Shown here one piece after another: positions 22,282 through 34,119 of a stretch of 64,000 nucleotides of DNA (the stretch's first letter is position 1; the number at the start of each line of letters is the position of its first letter). The DNA lies in the NCBI GenBank assembly GCA_949128115.1, contig OX421968.1, forward strand, positions 6,510,001 through 6,574,000. The letters run 5' to 3'. The translations under genes were made by a program, and so were the position numbers. A model generated the notes under the pieces. It was given only the letters and a program-made list of their open reading frames with translations. It ran no database searches and was not told where the DNA came from. The stretch is from Anaspis maculata (lineage: Eukaryota > Arthropoda > Insecta > Coleoptera > Scraptiidae).

Positions 22282-23988
22282 ACATTCCGTCTTCAATATG
22301 CGCCGCCGACATGAAAAAACTGCTAAAAACCGCCCCCAATCACTTTAAAATGAAAAACATAAACCCGAAGACATAGCGATCTGATTCTTTCGGTATATGA
22401 ATAGCTGACTAAAGTGGGAAAGGCTAATTTTGGTTAGTCGCCGCCTCCAAATTCCGCCCCCAAACGATAAAAAGTGCAAATTTCACAAATATTACTGATT
22501 GAGATGTTCCCTTTAACATTTAGAAACTGCCAACTCAAATTGTGCAACATTTGCTCAGCCGAACGCTGCCGCTCCCACACGCCGCCCCCAAAGTAAGAGA
22601 TAAATGAAAAACATGAACCCGAAGACATAGCGATCTAAGTTTTTCGCTATATGGATAGCTGACTGAAAATGGAAAAGGATAGGCTACTTTTGATATGTCG
22701 CCGCCTCCAGCTTCCGCCCCCAAAAGAAAAAAGTGCAACTTTCAACAATTTTCTTTGATTTAGCTGATAATGTTACCTCGAACATTTAGAAACACTTGAC
22801 TCAAACTGTGCAAGAATTTCTTTGCCAAACTCTGCTGCTCCCACACGCCGCCCCCAAAGTGAGAGATAAATGTAAAACATGAACCTGAAGACATAGCGAT
22901 CTAATTCTTTCACTATATTGATAGCTGACTGAAATTGGGAAAAAATAGGCCACTTTCAATTAGCCGCCGCCCTCAGCTGTCGCTTTCAAACAAAAAAATT
23001 CAACTTCCACAATTTTCACTGATTGTCATATTTCCCTTACATTAAGTAACTTCCAACTCAAACTGTGCAACAGTTACTTTGCCGAATGCTGCCGCCCCCA
23101 TACGCTGCCATCAAAGTGAGAGATGAATGAAAAACATAAACCCGAAGACATAACGATCTAATTCTTTCGCTATATAGATAGCTTACTAAGAATGGGAAAG
23201 AATAGGCTACTTTTGATATGACGCCGCCTCCAACTTCCACCCCCAAAACAAAAAAAGTGCAACTTTCAATAATTTCCACTGATTTACATTTTAATGTTAC
23301 CTCAAACATTCAGAGACTCCCAACTCAAACTGTGGAAGAATTTTATTGCCAAACTCTGCCGCTCCCACGCGCCGCCCCCAAAGTGAGAGATAAATGTAAA
23401 ATATAACCCTGAAGACATAGCGATCTAATTGTTCCGCTATATAGATAGCTGACTAAAAATGGGAAGAGATAGGCCACTTTTGATTAGTCGCCGCCTCCAG
23501 CTCCCGCCCCCAAACAAAAAAATGCAACTTTCACAATTTTCACTGATTGTCATATTTCCTTAAACATTTAGAAATTCCTAACTCAAACTGTGCAACAGTT
23601 ACTTTGCCGAATGCTGCCACCCCCACACACTGCCCTCAAAGTAAGAGATAAATGAAAAACATAAACCCGAAGACATAGCGATCTAATTCTTTCGCTATAT
23701 GGATAGCCGACTAAAAATGGGAAAGAATAGACTACTGTTGATTAGTCGCCGCTCCCAGCTCCCGCCCTTAATCAAAAAAATATTGATGAGTGAAAGAATT
23801 TTCATTCAAATCTATTTCATTGGCAAGTACCCCATTCTGATAACAAAATATCACAATGAGTTTTGAATGAAGAAAGTGGGCAAGGAATGGTGTTTCTCCT
23901 TCAACCAAATTTCTTCACGTTCACAATATGCCTCTTTGAGAAAATGCGCTACTGAGACTCACGCACGTGAAGGCATACCCACTTGTTT
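22282..23988 (+). mobile_element. GC-box element, start-truncated, forward orientation (E3)
   Basis: Starts inside the element (CATTCCGTCTTCAATATGCG) and runs to the end CCACTTGTTT. With E2 it forms an inverted pair of about 3.7 kb. Confidence 0.85.
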
Positions 23989-24023
23989 ATATAAGTAACA
24001 GAATGACGCTTATGTGGCCGGTT

Positions 24024-24181
24024 TGTCTGTCTGTCTGTCTGTCTGTTAGGTCCTGTAGCTTAGGTCCTCAAGGACCAAATAGGCAGGTTGGCTTTCATAA
24101 TTCGGCCGCCATCTTGGCTGCCATATTGAAATTTCTTATTAGTGGAACGATTGTCATGATACTTGAAACTTACCCTTGTTT
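24024..24181 (-). repeat. GTCT microsatellite plus inverted copy of the ATGGCGGC array edge
   Basis: (GTCT)n at 24024-24046, followed by the reverse complement of 14395-14513 (GGTCCTCAAGGACC, GCCGCCATCTTGG). The 24182-24457 interval holds nothing recognised. Confidence 0.8.
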
Positions 24182-24457
24182 GTTTTCCGGGTTAATTAGG
24201 GAAACAGAGTGAGAGTGACGTACATCAAAAAGTTGTTCAAGAAATTCTCTATAAATTGACGTCAGAACCTGCCATCAAGACCGTATATTTTTCAAGAAAA
24301 TTCAGTTTTTGTAAGTGATGAAATCCCTTGAAAAATCGGACCTTCTCGAGGTTTGATGGCAAAAAACTCGATGTCGGTACCTCGCGATTTTGCTGAAATT
24401 TATATATTCTGAAGCCTGATGTTTTCTCCATCGAATGGTGATGGTTCCAGAGTGTTA

Positions 24458-25400
24458 AGGTGGGTTCAGTCAGCTTATTTAGTCGCTGGATTAGTTTTAG
24501 TCATTGTCGTAACAGACAAAAGCGTTCATACAGCAAGATTTAGTCGTAAGAATTGACCAATAGGAGCTCGAATGATACTGCGCGAACCTTCATCTTAATA
24601 CGGTCCGTGTTCATAATGGGTAGTATTAATATAAAAACTCGTAAAAAAATAAGCAAAAATAAGTATTTGCTTACATTTATGAGGAGTACAACTCCTCTGG
24701 AATGGAAGCAAATGCTTATGCTATTTTTTTATTAATACATACAACCCATTACCATCACCATCCATGCTCATACCTTATACCGGTAATTATGCAACCTGCA
24801 AGTCGGTATCTTACGACAAAGTTCGGAATCCACGTTTTCCGAAAGGCTTCTGCGCATACCTGTGAAAGTAGGACGTTGCCATATCTATATCACGACAACA
24901 AGTTGACAACACTGTAATACGGTGTGCGTGTGTAATGTCTCGCAAACTTCAGCTGACGGCGCTTGACGTCGATTTGACGTTTCGACAGATCTAGCCAAAT
25001 AACGCTCGACGTTTTGTCGATCGCCTTGCAGCTCGTTGTGTTTCGTATCACCTAAATCTTTTCTGCGTCTTTCTGCCATACGTACATTCCATTCTGAACA
25101 ATATTAAATGTTGAATGGTTAGGAGGTTATGTTTGTTGTTTGTTTACATTTCGATTATTGATTGACAGTTGCCATTGACAGTGACACTTCGTGCGTCAAA
25201 ATTGAAATTACCGCGCTCTGCAGGTATGCGTTCTCATGTATGCGCTGAAGTGATGTACGTGATGGTAAACGTGGATTCCTACGACTAAAATTAAAACTAA
25301 AACTCTGTATGAACGCCGCGCATATGACGCGTGCTTTCTACTTTCAAATTTACGCCAACGACTACGACTAAAACTAAAACCAAGCTGACTGAGCCCACCT
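24458..25400. mobile_element. 943 bp Harbinger-like element, family G (TTA target site)
   Basis: Ends AGGTGGGTTCAGTCAGC and GCTGACTGAGCCCACCT are inverted; TTA flanks both sides (24455-24457, 25401-25403). Related ends occur at 60198-60367 and at 57763. The inner block 24838-25270 is repeated at 58064-58504. The three-base duplication suggests PIF/Harbinger. It lies directly upstream of the THAP gene. Confidence 0.85.
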
Positions 25401-25460
25401 TTATTGGCGAGTAACATTACCGATGGTGGCGCTGATGATGCGCTTCGCATGTAAACAAAC

Positions 25461-25601
25461 ATGTCGGATAGAGCACGGATTGTTGCCCGCGCGTTCAAAA
25501 ATCTCATCAGTAGTAAGCGGTTTTTAATGTCCTCCAGACGTGAAACGTGGTTAATTAGTATATGCAAGATTCAATGCCATTTCTGCGTCTGCGCCAACTA
25601 G
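25461..25601 (+). CDS. Small frame of 46 codons, unknown
   Basis: A complete frame from ATG, MSDRARIVARAFKNLISSKR, ending in TAG, 366 bp upstream of the THAP start. No domain recognised. It could be an upstream exon or chance; little supports it apart from position. Confidence 0.2.
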   Translation: MSDRARIVARAFKNLISSKRFLMSSRRETWLISICKIQCHFCVCAN

Positions 25602-25966
25602 GTAGGGGATTCGCTAACATTCTCCTATGCTAGCACATGCAAATAGCGTGATTTCAATATCCAATATTACTAGAACTACTGCCAATGGAATTGTCAAAAA
25701 TATTGTAAGAAAAAGAGCGTTTCTCGGTCTTTCATTGCATTAAACACGGTAATGATAGAGCCATTCTTACATACACAATGAGCGAAAAATATGGTGACGT
25801 GTTTATCGATAAATGTTTTTTGACGGTACCGCTTTCAATCTAGTAGTTTTCATTTTCTTGCGGTTGCCTGCTTTGTCTGTCAATACCATGTCAACAACAA
25901 CAACAACAAGTTGAAGTGAGGTTATATTGGAGATCTTCGATTTTCTTAGTTTTTGTTTCCGGGAAA

Positions 25967-27061
25967 ATGACGGGCACAGTTTGTTGTGTACCTGGGTGCA
26001 GAAAGCGTAGCAAAAAAAACAGTGTGTCATTCCATGTATTCCCAAAAGACGTACGGTTGAGGAAAACGTGGATTCAACTCATAAATAGAAGGGAACCTGA
26101 GGGACGTTTTTCAATTTGGGAACCAGGAAAACATGATAAAGTATGTGGTGTTCACTTCAATTTATGTGGCAAAAAACAACAAGGAGACATCGTGCCGAAA
26201 TATTTTCCTGGTAAGTGGAACAGACGACAGACATTGGCTTGAATTTTAAACAGCTAATCATAATGCATGAATTTTCATTTGCAGAACGACCTGCAAGGCG
26301 ACGATTGCTGAAACCTTCCCATCGCAGTGATGGTGTCGGAACTGCGGCGATAACCGACAATTTGGAATTTATCAATGAAATATGTATTGATGGCAGCACC
26401 TCGAGAGAAACGAAGCAATACAAGAAGTTGTTGGATTCTTCTATCGGATCAGAGAATTTGATAGATTCAAGTTCTACAAAGAATAAGGAAGAGCATGCTG
26501 ATCATACTTACCACTGTGCATTTGATATAAACAAACTTCGAATCAAAGTCAGAGAAATGGTTAGCATTATCGAGGATAAATCGAGTGAAATTGAAAAATT
26601 GCAGCAAAAGGTGAGGCCCACATAAAAAACTTCTATCACTTTGAATTAACAAATTATAATTCTAGGTAAACGGAGTAACTTTCGATCATGAACAATGCAA
26701 AAGTAAATTAGAAGAATCACAGGCGATCATCATCAAGCAGCGGAGAAAAATTGTCTCACTGGAACAAGCCCTGAAATCTCGACCAAAAAGAAAAAACGAT
26801 AGTGAAGACTTGTCAGTTCATAAAATGGATAACAAAAAGCTTCGCTTCTACACTGGGTTTGCAGACAAATGTTTTTATGAGGAGTTTCGAAAGTTCATAC
26901 ATCCAGGATACATTGTAGCCAAGCAATCACTAAGTAAATCAGGATGTGACAATAATAGCATGTTAACGTACGACCAGCAGCTGTTGATGGTTTTGATGAA
27001 GTTGAGGCTGGGATTGTTACAGAGAGATTTAGCGTTATACGCTATTATAATATTATATTAA
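25967..27061 (+). CDS. THAP domain plus DDE-4-type HTH protein; transposase lacking its catalytic domain
   Basis: Three exons: 25967-26210, 26285-26610 and 26666-27061, joined through GT-AG introns of 74 and 55 nt in matching phases, giving 321 residues. Residues 1-81 form a THAP zinc-binding DNA-recognition domain: CCVPGC at 6-11, SFHVFP at 21-26, W35, then CGVH at 60-63 and a closing VPKYFP. A charged middle follows with a coiled-coil-like stretch (IEKLQQK, KIVSLEQALK). Near the C terminus MLTYDQQLLMVLMKLRLGLL is the helix-turn-helix that precedes the DDE_Tnp_4 (HARBI1-type) domain in arthropod THAP transposases. The protein stops 10 codons later in an AT-rich palindrome, so the DDE nuclease is missing. 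It lies inside UHRF1 intron 1 on the opposite strand. It may be a truncated transposase or a DNA-binding derivative. Confidence 0.8.
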
Positions 27062-27112
27062 TAATATAATAATTTGTATTAATATATAATAATATATTAT
27101 ATTATAACAATT
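27043..27112. repeat. AT-only palindromic stretch ending the THAP frame
   Basis: A run of TAATATTATA-type sequence that folds on itself. It starts right after the HTH and supplies the stop codon. Confidence 0.7.
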
Positions 27113-27386
27113 ATATCACAATGTAAATAAATCTGTTTGTAAATAGTTGATGTATATGTATCATAAAGGAAAACAGAAAACCACAGAAAACCTCGAAAAT
27201 CTTCACTCTGTTCATACTCTGCTAAGCGTCAACTGTCAACCGCTGTCAACGTCGAGATAATTATGTCATGTCAACTGTTCAAAATTTCAAATCAGGCGCA
27301 AGCGCACGGCGATCCGTCCCCTACCTTTTGATACCTACTGCGCAGGGCAAAACTTTGAATATCGCATATTGCGGTGGAGCTCAAAA

Positions 27387-27536
27387 ATGGAAGAAGCGCA
27401 ATTGAGTGTTATGGAGGTTTTGAATCACTTGATGGACTCAACGGATTCTCGATGTATCGTGATGGGAGAAGAAATTCTGAAGTCACAATTTCTTGTGTTG
27501 GTGGTCGAAAGCGAACCGAATCAAGCATCAATTTAA
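27387..27536 (+). CDS. Small frame of 49 codons, unknown
   Basis: ATG frame beginning MEEAQLSVMEVLNHLMDSTD and ending NQASI. The residue composition is protein-like, and it sits between the THAP gene and a minus-strand THAP-like frame. No family recognised; it could be a first exon. Confidence 0.3.
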   Translation: MEEAQLSVMEVLNHLMDSTDSRCIVMGEEILKSQFLVLVVESEPNQASI

Positions 27537-27612
27537 ACATAGACATATTTGAATTGTGTTTACAAACAAGCGCATTGTATGAATCTCCTCACTAGATAAC
27601 TGGGAATATAAT

Positions 27613-27982
27613 TTAAAAAATAGTAGTAGCAGTTCCTGTGAAATTGGAACGTTCAAATGCACTTGCAAAGCAGGCCAGTCCGGGACATGCAAAAATATCG
27701 CAACTGTGCTTCTTCGATGCAGCCATATATAAAGTTCCCATTTTCAGCGACACTTCCCAGGCTTTTCGCGTAGACATATTTTCCACAGTGCCGAGTTTGT
27801 TTGTCATTTTGACTACCCAACTTGCGTCTTTCGCTTTCGACGGGAAACAGTGAAAATGTAACTCTTCCTTTTTCCGGTTTCCACAGCGCGACTCGCACTC
27901 GGGAACACAACTAATTCTCCGCCACTTTTTGTCACTATCTATCTTGCCACTTTTTGTCACTATCTATCTTGCCACCTTCCAT
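27613..27982 (-). pseudogene. THAP-like frame, broken near the start by a 25 bp tandem duplication
   Basis: Minus-strand reading contains WRRISCVPECESRCG, then ELHFHCFPSKAKD and W, matching the first half of a THAP domain. The second half ends with ACFASAFERSNF, where C-x2-H would be expected, so the last metal ligand is doubtful. An ATG at 27982 begins MEGGKIDSDKKW, but a 25 bp unit is present twice (27921-27945, 27946-27970). Because 25 is not a multiple of three, the ATG frame stops soon after, and the THAP frame has no ATG of its own. It could be a pseudogene or an exon whose true start lies elsewhere. Confidence 0.55.
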
Positions 27983-28814
27983 TCTATGCCACTTTTGCTT
28001 GCCAGTCGTCGTACACGTGCCACTCTTATTTAAAAATGCAATGCTTTTGCAATCGACGACACCTAATATATTCAAGATAATGAAACGTGCGTGGCTCACG
28101 TACTTTGTTGGAAAAAATTAACGCCGCGTTAAGTCAGATGGAATCAAATAAAGTCCCCAAACACCGCAACGCTCATAAGAGCCCACACAAATCTGCAGTT
28201 GATCCGTGCACAAACGTCGTTTACACGTTGGCCGTCAGATGGCGTATTCGATCTTGAAACTCGCCAATACTCTAAAAAAAATAACTCGTCAAGAAGACGC
28301 GTTAGCGAGCTTCAACCGCTCCACCATAGCTTGTAGGTATGCATCAACTTACTTTGTGTACCAAATTTGGTCAAAATCCAGTTACTAAATTTGGAGTTAC
28401 AACACAAAAACCATTTTCAAAACTCAACTTTGAAAGCCTCTATGTCCGTTATAAATTTTTTCGAGAAAGTCCATTCATTTTTTGATGCTCTACTATCTCT
28501 TCAAATATTGACAAAAAAAAAGTCAAGTGCTTAGATTTTCACGATAATTTTGGCCAGGCGATCGCGAGTGCTGGTTGTAGGAATAAATGCCCGACTCCGT
28601 AGGAGGAGGGCATTTATCAAGGGACAACCAGCTCGAGGTGAACGCTTGGCCCGAACTTTCTGGGAAAATCTCGAGCACGAGTGATATTTTGATGATTATT
28701 ACAAAAAAGAAGTCCAAAGTGACAGCTGTCAGATTTTGTTGTTCACATCAAGTTTATTCCGTTGCCATTGACAGTGGTATTTAGATAAGTGAATATTATC
28801 CTTGTAGGTCTAAT
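27983..28814. other. Intronic; one imperfect hairpin at 28571-28634
   Basis: The hairpin pairs TGGTTGT and ATAAATGCCC with GGGCATTTAT and ACAACCA. No gene is recognised. Flanking arms may extend it (CGAGTGCTGG / CCAGCTCG). Confidence 0.5.
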
Positions 28815-28929
28815 AATCAAGGGCGTTGGGTGTAATAATCTTCTTTATTAAACTACATACAAAAGTCGGGAAATCAAGGGCGTTGTGTGTAATAATCTTC
28901 GTTATTAAACTGCATACAAAATTCGGGAA
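28815..28929. repeat. 57 bp tandem duplication
   Basis: AATCAAGGGCGTTG at 28815 and 28872 begin two units that share GTAATAATCTTC and TTATTAAACT. Confidence 0.88.
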
Positions 28930-29464
28930 TGCGAACCAACAAAAAATATTCGATAAGACAATCATATTTTATTCAGTAATCTACTAATATCGAACAAAAA
29001 ATAGATTCTGAAAAAAACAAGGATTCTTGGAAAGTAGGTACTTGTTGCTACAATGTTAAAAACCTCAAGTTAATAATCGAAATTAAGCTGAAATTTCCGA
29101 TATGGAAATAACCTTCATTTTATACACAGTGGGTAATGGGTATAGGTCGCGGAAACAAAAATGGCGTGCTAAAGATGGGTATATGGTATCATGGTATTTT
29201 CACTAGTACGTACTTGTTGATACAATTTTCTTCAGTTGTAAAGTTGTGATAAATATATAGATAATTTATTGAACAATTGTCGCTTTATCATAAAAATTAA
29301 GGTGCTAAACTCAAGATTCAACTGAGTAATGTCAAAAACAAGCGAATCTCTATAGCGGTACTTTAGCACCCCCTCAGGCGCAAATGCGGGCAAGAAGCTG
29401 GCAAGAGGCGCTTCGTTCTCGGCTTCGTTCTCGGCTTCGTTGTGCCGGCGTGCCTGCAACGTTA
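28930..29464. other. Spacer; 12 bp triplicate CTTCGTTCTCGG-type repeat
   Basis: Three tandem GGCTTCGTTCTC-like units near 29408-29445. GGGTATAGGTCGCGG at about 29138 is inverted at about 29658, suggesting a degraded foldback into which the family B MITE inserted. Confidence 0.5.
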
Positions 29465-29623
29465 TGCTGGCCTTACATTGAGCATCAAATGCTGCAGCTT
29501 TCTTTGCAGCAGAGTTCTGATTGGAACTGACGCCTGTTATTGCTGTCAGTGACCAACATTTGACCAATGAGAGCTCGGCAGCAAAAAAAGCTGCAGCATT
29601 TGATGCTCAATGTAAGGCCACCA
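29465..29623. mobile_element. 159 bp MITE, family B, copy 2 (TTA target site)
   Basis: Same length and ends as 5097-5255, except that the outermost left bases read TGCTGG. TTA at 29462-29464 and 29624-29626. Its arms give mirrored frames on both strands that should not be called genes. Confidence 0.9.
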
Positions 29624-29826
29624 TTACCATAGCGGGTGCCAAGGTGACGGTTATGTTCCCGCGACCTATACCATATTCACTTGTGCAAAGTATTCCATAC
29701 GATATGGATATCGCATATATCGGTATCGGCCAAAAAATCATATCGGTCGATCCCTACTCCCAAGTTATCATTCTTTTCAAAAATGAACCAGGATGAAATA
29801 TAACTTCGATGTCCCAAAATGCCCCG

Positions 29827-30738
29827 TTGAAAAGTTACAGGGTGTTCCAGTTGACTTTTTAAAATCGATTTGTTGACATAACTTTTGAGCCGATTAACCG
29901 ATTTTGTTCAAATTTGAAACAAAGTTAACTGATATAGGTTTCTATCGAATAATAGCAACGTGTTTGAAAAAATCAGGGGCGTGGATAATGGAGGGTATTC
30001 TCATATTTCGCCCCCTATTTTCAACTCCCTAGCAAATTGTTCTTATTTTTGGATTTTACGTACAATTCAGAAAAAAGTTATTCTTGCAAAATTTTGATTA
30101 GAGGCTTCGTTTTCGGGATATTTAGGTTTGAAACTTTGGAAAAAATCTCAAAATCGCCTCTTTAAATGAGCCCATTTTTTTTTTCCCTGAAAACTTCTCG
30201 TTTCGCAGATAAAATGGTGGTTTATTTATTTAGAAAGTGGGAATTTCGAGATGTTTTCCTAAGTTTAAAACCTAAATATCTCGAAAACGAAGCCTTCCTA
30301 TCTCGAAATTTTGCTAAAGCAACTTTTTTTCTAAACTGAACGTAGAATTCAAAAATAAGAACAATTTGGAAAAAAGCTAGGAGTGTAAAAAGTAGGGGGG
30401 AAGTATGAGGACAACCCCCATTATCTACGCCCTTGAATTATTTTTTTGAAACACGTTGCACATAACGTTTCAATCCTATGTGTCAAATTTTGTACTCTTA
30501 TTTTTGAAAATGGCTTTTACATTATATTTATAAAGCTGAAACTGCAGTCAACAAGTTGAAAAATAAGTGGAGAAGACTACCTTATCTACACGTTATGAAA
30601 CACGTTTCTATTATTCGATAGAGACTTATTTCAGTTACTTTGTTCCAAATTTGAACAAAATCGGTTAAACGGTTCAAAAATTATGTCAAAGAATCGATTT
30701 TAAAAAGTCAATTTGAACACCCTGTAACTTTTTGACCA
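29827..30738. mobile_element. Inner foldback, about 0.9 kb
   Basis: AGTTACAGGGTGTTC at 29834 is inverted at 30710-30730; inner arms share ATCGAATAATAG, GGCTTCGTTTTCG and AATTGTTCTTATTTTTG. Confidence 0.82.
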
Positions 30739-31914
30739 GGGTGCGAAGATTTAAATCAACTTGATTTAAATCGTTATTTGAATCAACAGATTTTCATATT
30801 TAAATCATTTGATTTAAATCATTGATCATTTTATCGTATTTGATTTCCCGGTAGTTTTATTCACGAAATACCTCCAAATTTCATCTCCTTTGCGTCCCGA
30901 CATTTTTCTCTGAGCGCTGAGCAAATATAAAATCTCGTATACTACCACAACCAGCATACCCCGCCTCCGACGAACGACGAACCATCCTAAGACCTGACGA
31001 CACCTGTTGTTCTGACAAGTACCTATTGTGAATTATTGCATATTGTTCAATATACCGTCCGTTTTTTATTTTAGGCCCCATCCCGTAGCACCTTTATTAT
31101 GGGTTTTACACCCAATACAGTATACAGGGTGAGTCATTGATATGGGCGAGCTCAATAGGCTAGTGGACATGGTTTTTTTATTTCTTTTTATGGAAGATCC
31201 TCCTGAAATTGTTGCATTGGCAAGATGATTTTGTTTAAAAAAGTTTTTGTACATTATAAAAAAAACATGAAAAAGATTTGTCTGTTTGAATGGCGCGGCA
31301 AGTGCGTGACGTCACATTTTGAAGAGCCAATAGAAACTCTAGTTGGCTATTCAATGACTGAAGAACACCTTCTCGTTTTGAACTGATTTATACCAAAAAA
31401 AACATAATGAAATGCTGGAGTGCTACGGTTTGACCTCACATTTTGGTCGATTCTTCTTTAAAATTCACTTATTTTTGCTCGGGCTGGCTTCGGATTAATG
31501 TCACAACAGTGTTATTAGTGCCATATGAGTGGCAGTACTGCGAGTTTCGCATGCCATATGTCAACCCCACGTCAAATAATCTAGTTTTTTCAATACAATT
31601 TCGCTTCTTAATACATAATAACTCCATGCAATGGCATCAAAAATAAGTTCCTTGTGATAAAGTTGTGCTCGCACGTGAAAATACACCACTACGTAATAGA
31701 TCCAGAACGAATGCTTCGGTCGAATGTCAAATGCGTTCCCCTCTCCTTCCTCCCTTCCACCTCCAAGCTCACTTTCAAGCTGTGACGTAGCATATTATTC
31801 TTGATTTGAATAAGTCCACTTTCAAATTGATTTTTTACCTAAATGAAATCATATTTCGAAAAACTTTTACAACTACAAATTCGTCATTCTGATATTTATC
31901 AGGTTTATGATACT

Positions 31915-33545
31915 TTTATACTGAAATGCGATTGATGTCCAGTAGCCTATTACACCTATGCCATTAATGATATCGAAGTGAACCAAACGGCACTGCAAAC
32001 GGGAGGTCAAAGTGCAGTTTGTAAAATTATTTTGCTCTATACAGGGTGCCCCATTTTGGCAGAGCAGTTTTTGAACGAGCTTTTTTAAATGGCACCCCCT
32101 GTATATTTTTGCATATTTGGATTTGCCCTTTCTCAGGCATTAGAGATTTGTTTAGTTTTTGCAATTCGCTTCAACTGTTCAGAAGTTATTAATTTTTTTC
32201 TAAAAATTATTGCGTTTGTAAGCACTTACTAAATAAATCGCAAGGCACTTGGTTTTTAGGTTATCAAGTTAGGACTTTGCTCATGTTTAAGCAATAACAT
32301 AGGGTATTTTTTGGCGGTAATATCGCCTATTTTCGTTTCGGTATCACCTTGCTGTGACACATTAATTTTGGTTAACTTTGAAAGGCCATAACTTGATTTT
32401 TTCAAATAGACTCTCTGTTTTTTATTTCTTATTCGTATCAAGCGTCTCATTTCACATCTTTTTTACCTCCTATGTTTTTTCTCAAAAGTTGATAGTTTGG
32501 AAAATAATTCGGTTTTTCTAAAAACTGGACACAAATTTCATCGAATAAACTTAGCGTGCAATGGAAATCAACTAATTCTGACAACCAATGTCAAAATGAC
32601 TTCTATTGTACGTCATTTTTAAATTTTGACAAGAGATTTTGTCATTTTAAACCGTTTTTACAATTGCAAATGTAGTAGTAAATGTTATTACTATTGATTT
32701 GTTGCACTGCCTCAATAAATAATATTGTTTAGTTCCTTGCTCCGATATTTTGGGTTTTTAATTTTTAAATAATAATTTCTTGTCAAAATTTGAAAGTGAC
32801 GTACAATAGAAATCATATTGACGTTGGTTGTCAGAATTAGTTGATGCAGTTTGGATTTAGAATTAGTTTGATTTTTAAGTTGATTACTTGATCCGGTGCC
32901 ATGGCCTGCGAGGTCACCTGACTTGACTAACCCGATTATTTCTTCAGGACTTTGTTTACGATCGGGTGTATGAAGCTTGAGTCAATACCAGGGAAAATAT
33001 GAAATAATTTTTTGTCAAAATTCAAAAGTGACGTACATTAGAAGTCACTTTGACATTGGTTGTCAGAATTAGTTGATTTTCATTGCACGCTAAGTTTAAT
33101 CGATGAAATTTGTGTCCAATTTTCAGAATAATCGAATCATTTTCCAAACTATCAACTATTGAGAAAAAACATAGGAGGTAAAAAGATGTGAAATAAGACG
33201 CTTGATACGAATAAAAAATAAAAAACAGGGGTGCTTTTTGAAAAAATTAAGTTATGGCCCTTCAAAGTTTACCAAAATCAATGTGTCACAGCAAGGTGAT
33301 ACCGAAACTGAAATAGGCAATATTACCGCCAAAAGATAATGCCTGAGAAAGGGCGAATCCAAATATGCAGAAATACACAGGGGGTGTCATTTAAAAAAGC
33401 TCGTTCAAAAACTGCTCTGCCAAAATGGGGCACCCTGTATAGAGCAAAATAATTTTACAAACTGCACTTTGACCTCCCGTTTGCAGTGCCGTTTGGTTCA
33501 TTTCGATATCATTAATGGCGTAGGTGTAATTGAGCTCGCCCATAT
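31915..33545. mobile_element. Inner foldback, about 1.6 kb
   Basis: Arms share CCATTAATGATATCGAAGTG, AACTGCACTTTGACCTCCCG in inverted form, ACAGGGTGCCCCATTTTGG, and AATTAGTTGATTTCCATTGC-like text. The centre lies at about 32650-33000 and contains an extra partial copy of the right arm (32770-32845). Confidence 0.85.
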
Positions 33546-33876
33546 GAATGACTCACCCTGTATATTTTCGAAATCAGAAAAACGAGATCTTTCGAGTGAT
33601 GATATGTCAAATTATTTTTGACAGATGTCATTTTTTGACGAATGACAGAATAGTACTTGTGAAACATCATTTTGAAGCCTATAAAATTTTGAGGAGAACT
33701 GTGTTCTTATTTTTGAAATAGGGTGTCTTTTACAGCTTCTAGGGGTCTTTCAATAGGGAAAAATGTCAATTCCAGAAATAGCCACTCAATAAGTAATAGA
33801 TATTTTTGATATTAACTAATGGTGATGATCTGATTTTTGAATAGTCCAAATTATTGGGAAACTCTATAAACACCTT

Positions 33877-34119
33877 GGCCCGTATTCATATCCCACTTTT
33901 AAGCTAAAAGCGCTTTTAGTGCGATGCGCATTTAGGGGCATTTCTCATATTTTAGTGTTCAAAAATACAAATTAACGCGCAAATTATTTGCAATTAAGTA
34001 CATACAATCGCTCCCAATCGCAATAATGTATTTTTGAACACTGAAATATGAGAAATGCCCCTAAATGCGCATCGCACTAAAAGCGCTTTTAGCTTAAAAG
34101 TGGGATATGAATACGGGCC
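33877..34119. mobile_element. 243 bp MITE, family D, better copy
   Basis: Ends GGCCCGTATTCATATCCCAC and GTGGGATATGAATACGGGCC (with slight arm differences) are inverted; arms contain AAAAGCGCTTTTAG. CTT is on both sides. It sits inside the foldback 33545-34595 (arms GCTTCTAGGGG..TCTTTC and its complement). Confidence 0.85.

Noticed and set aside
24024..24046. CRISPR-like or regulatory reading of the regularly spaced GTCT/GTCC repeats
   Set aside because: They are simple 4 bp microsatellites inside eukaryotic mobile elements; there are no spacers.
30881..31254. Two overlapping minus-strand frames
   Set aside because: They lie in the outer arms of the nested foldback complex and have no domain.
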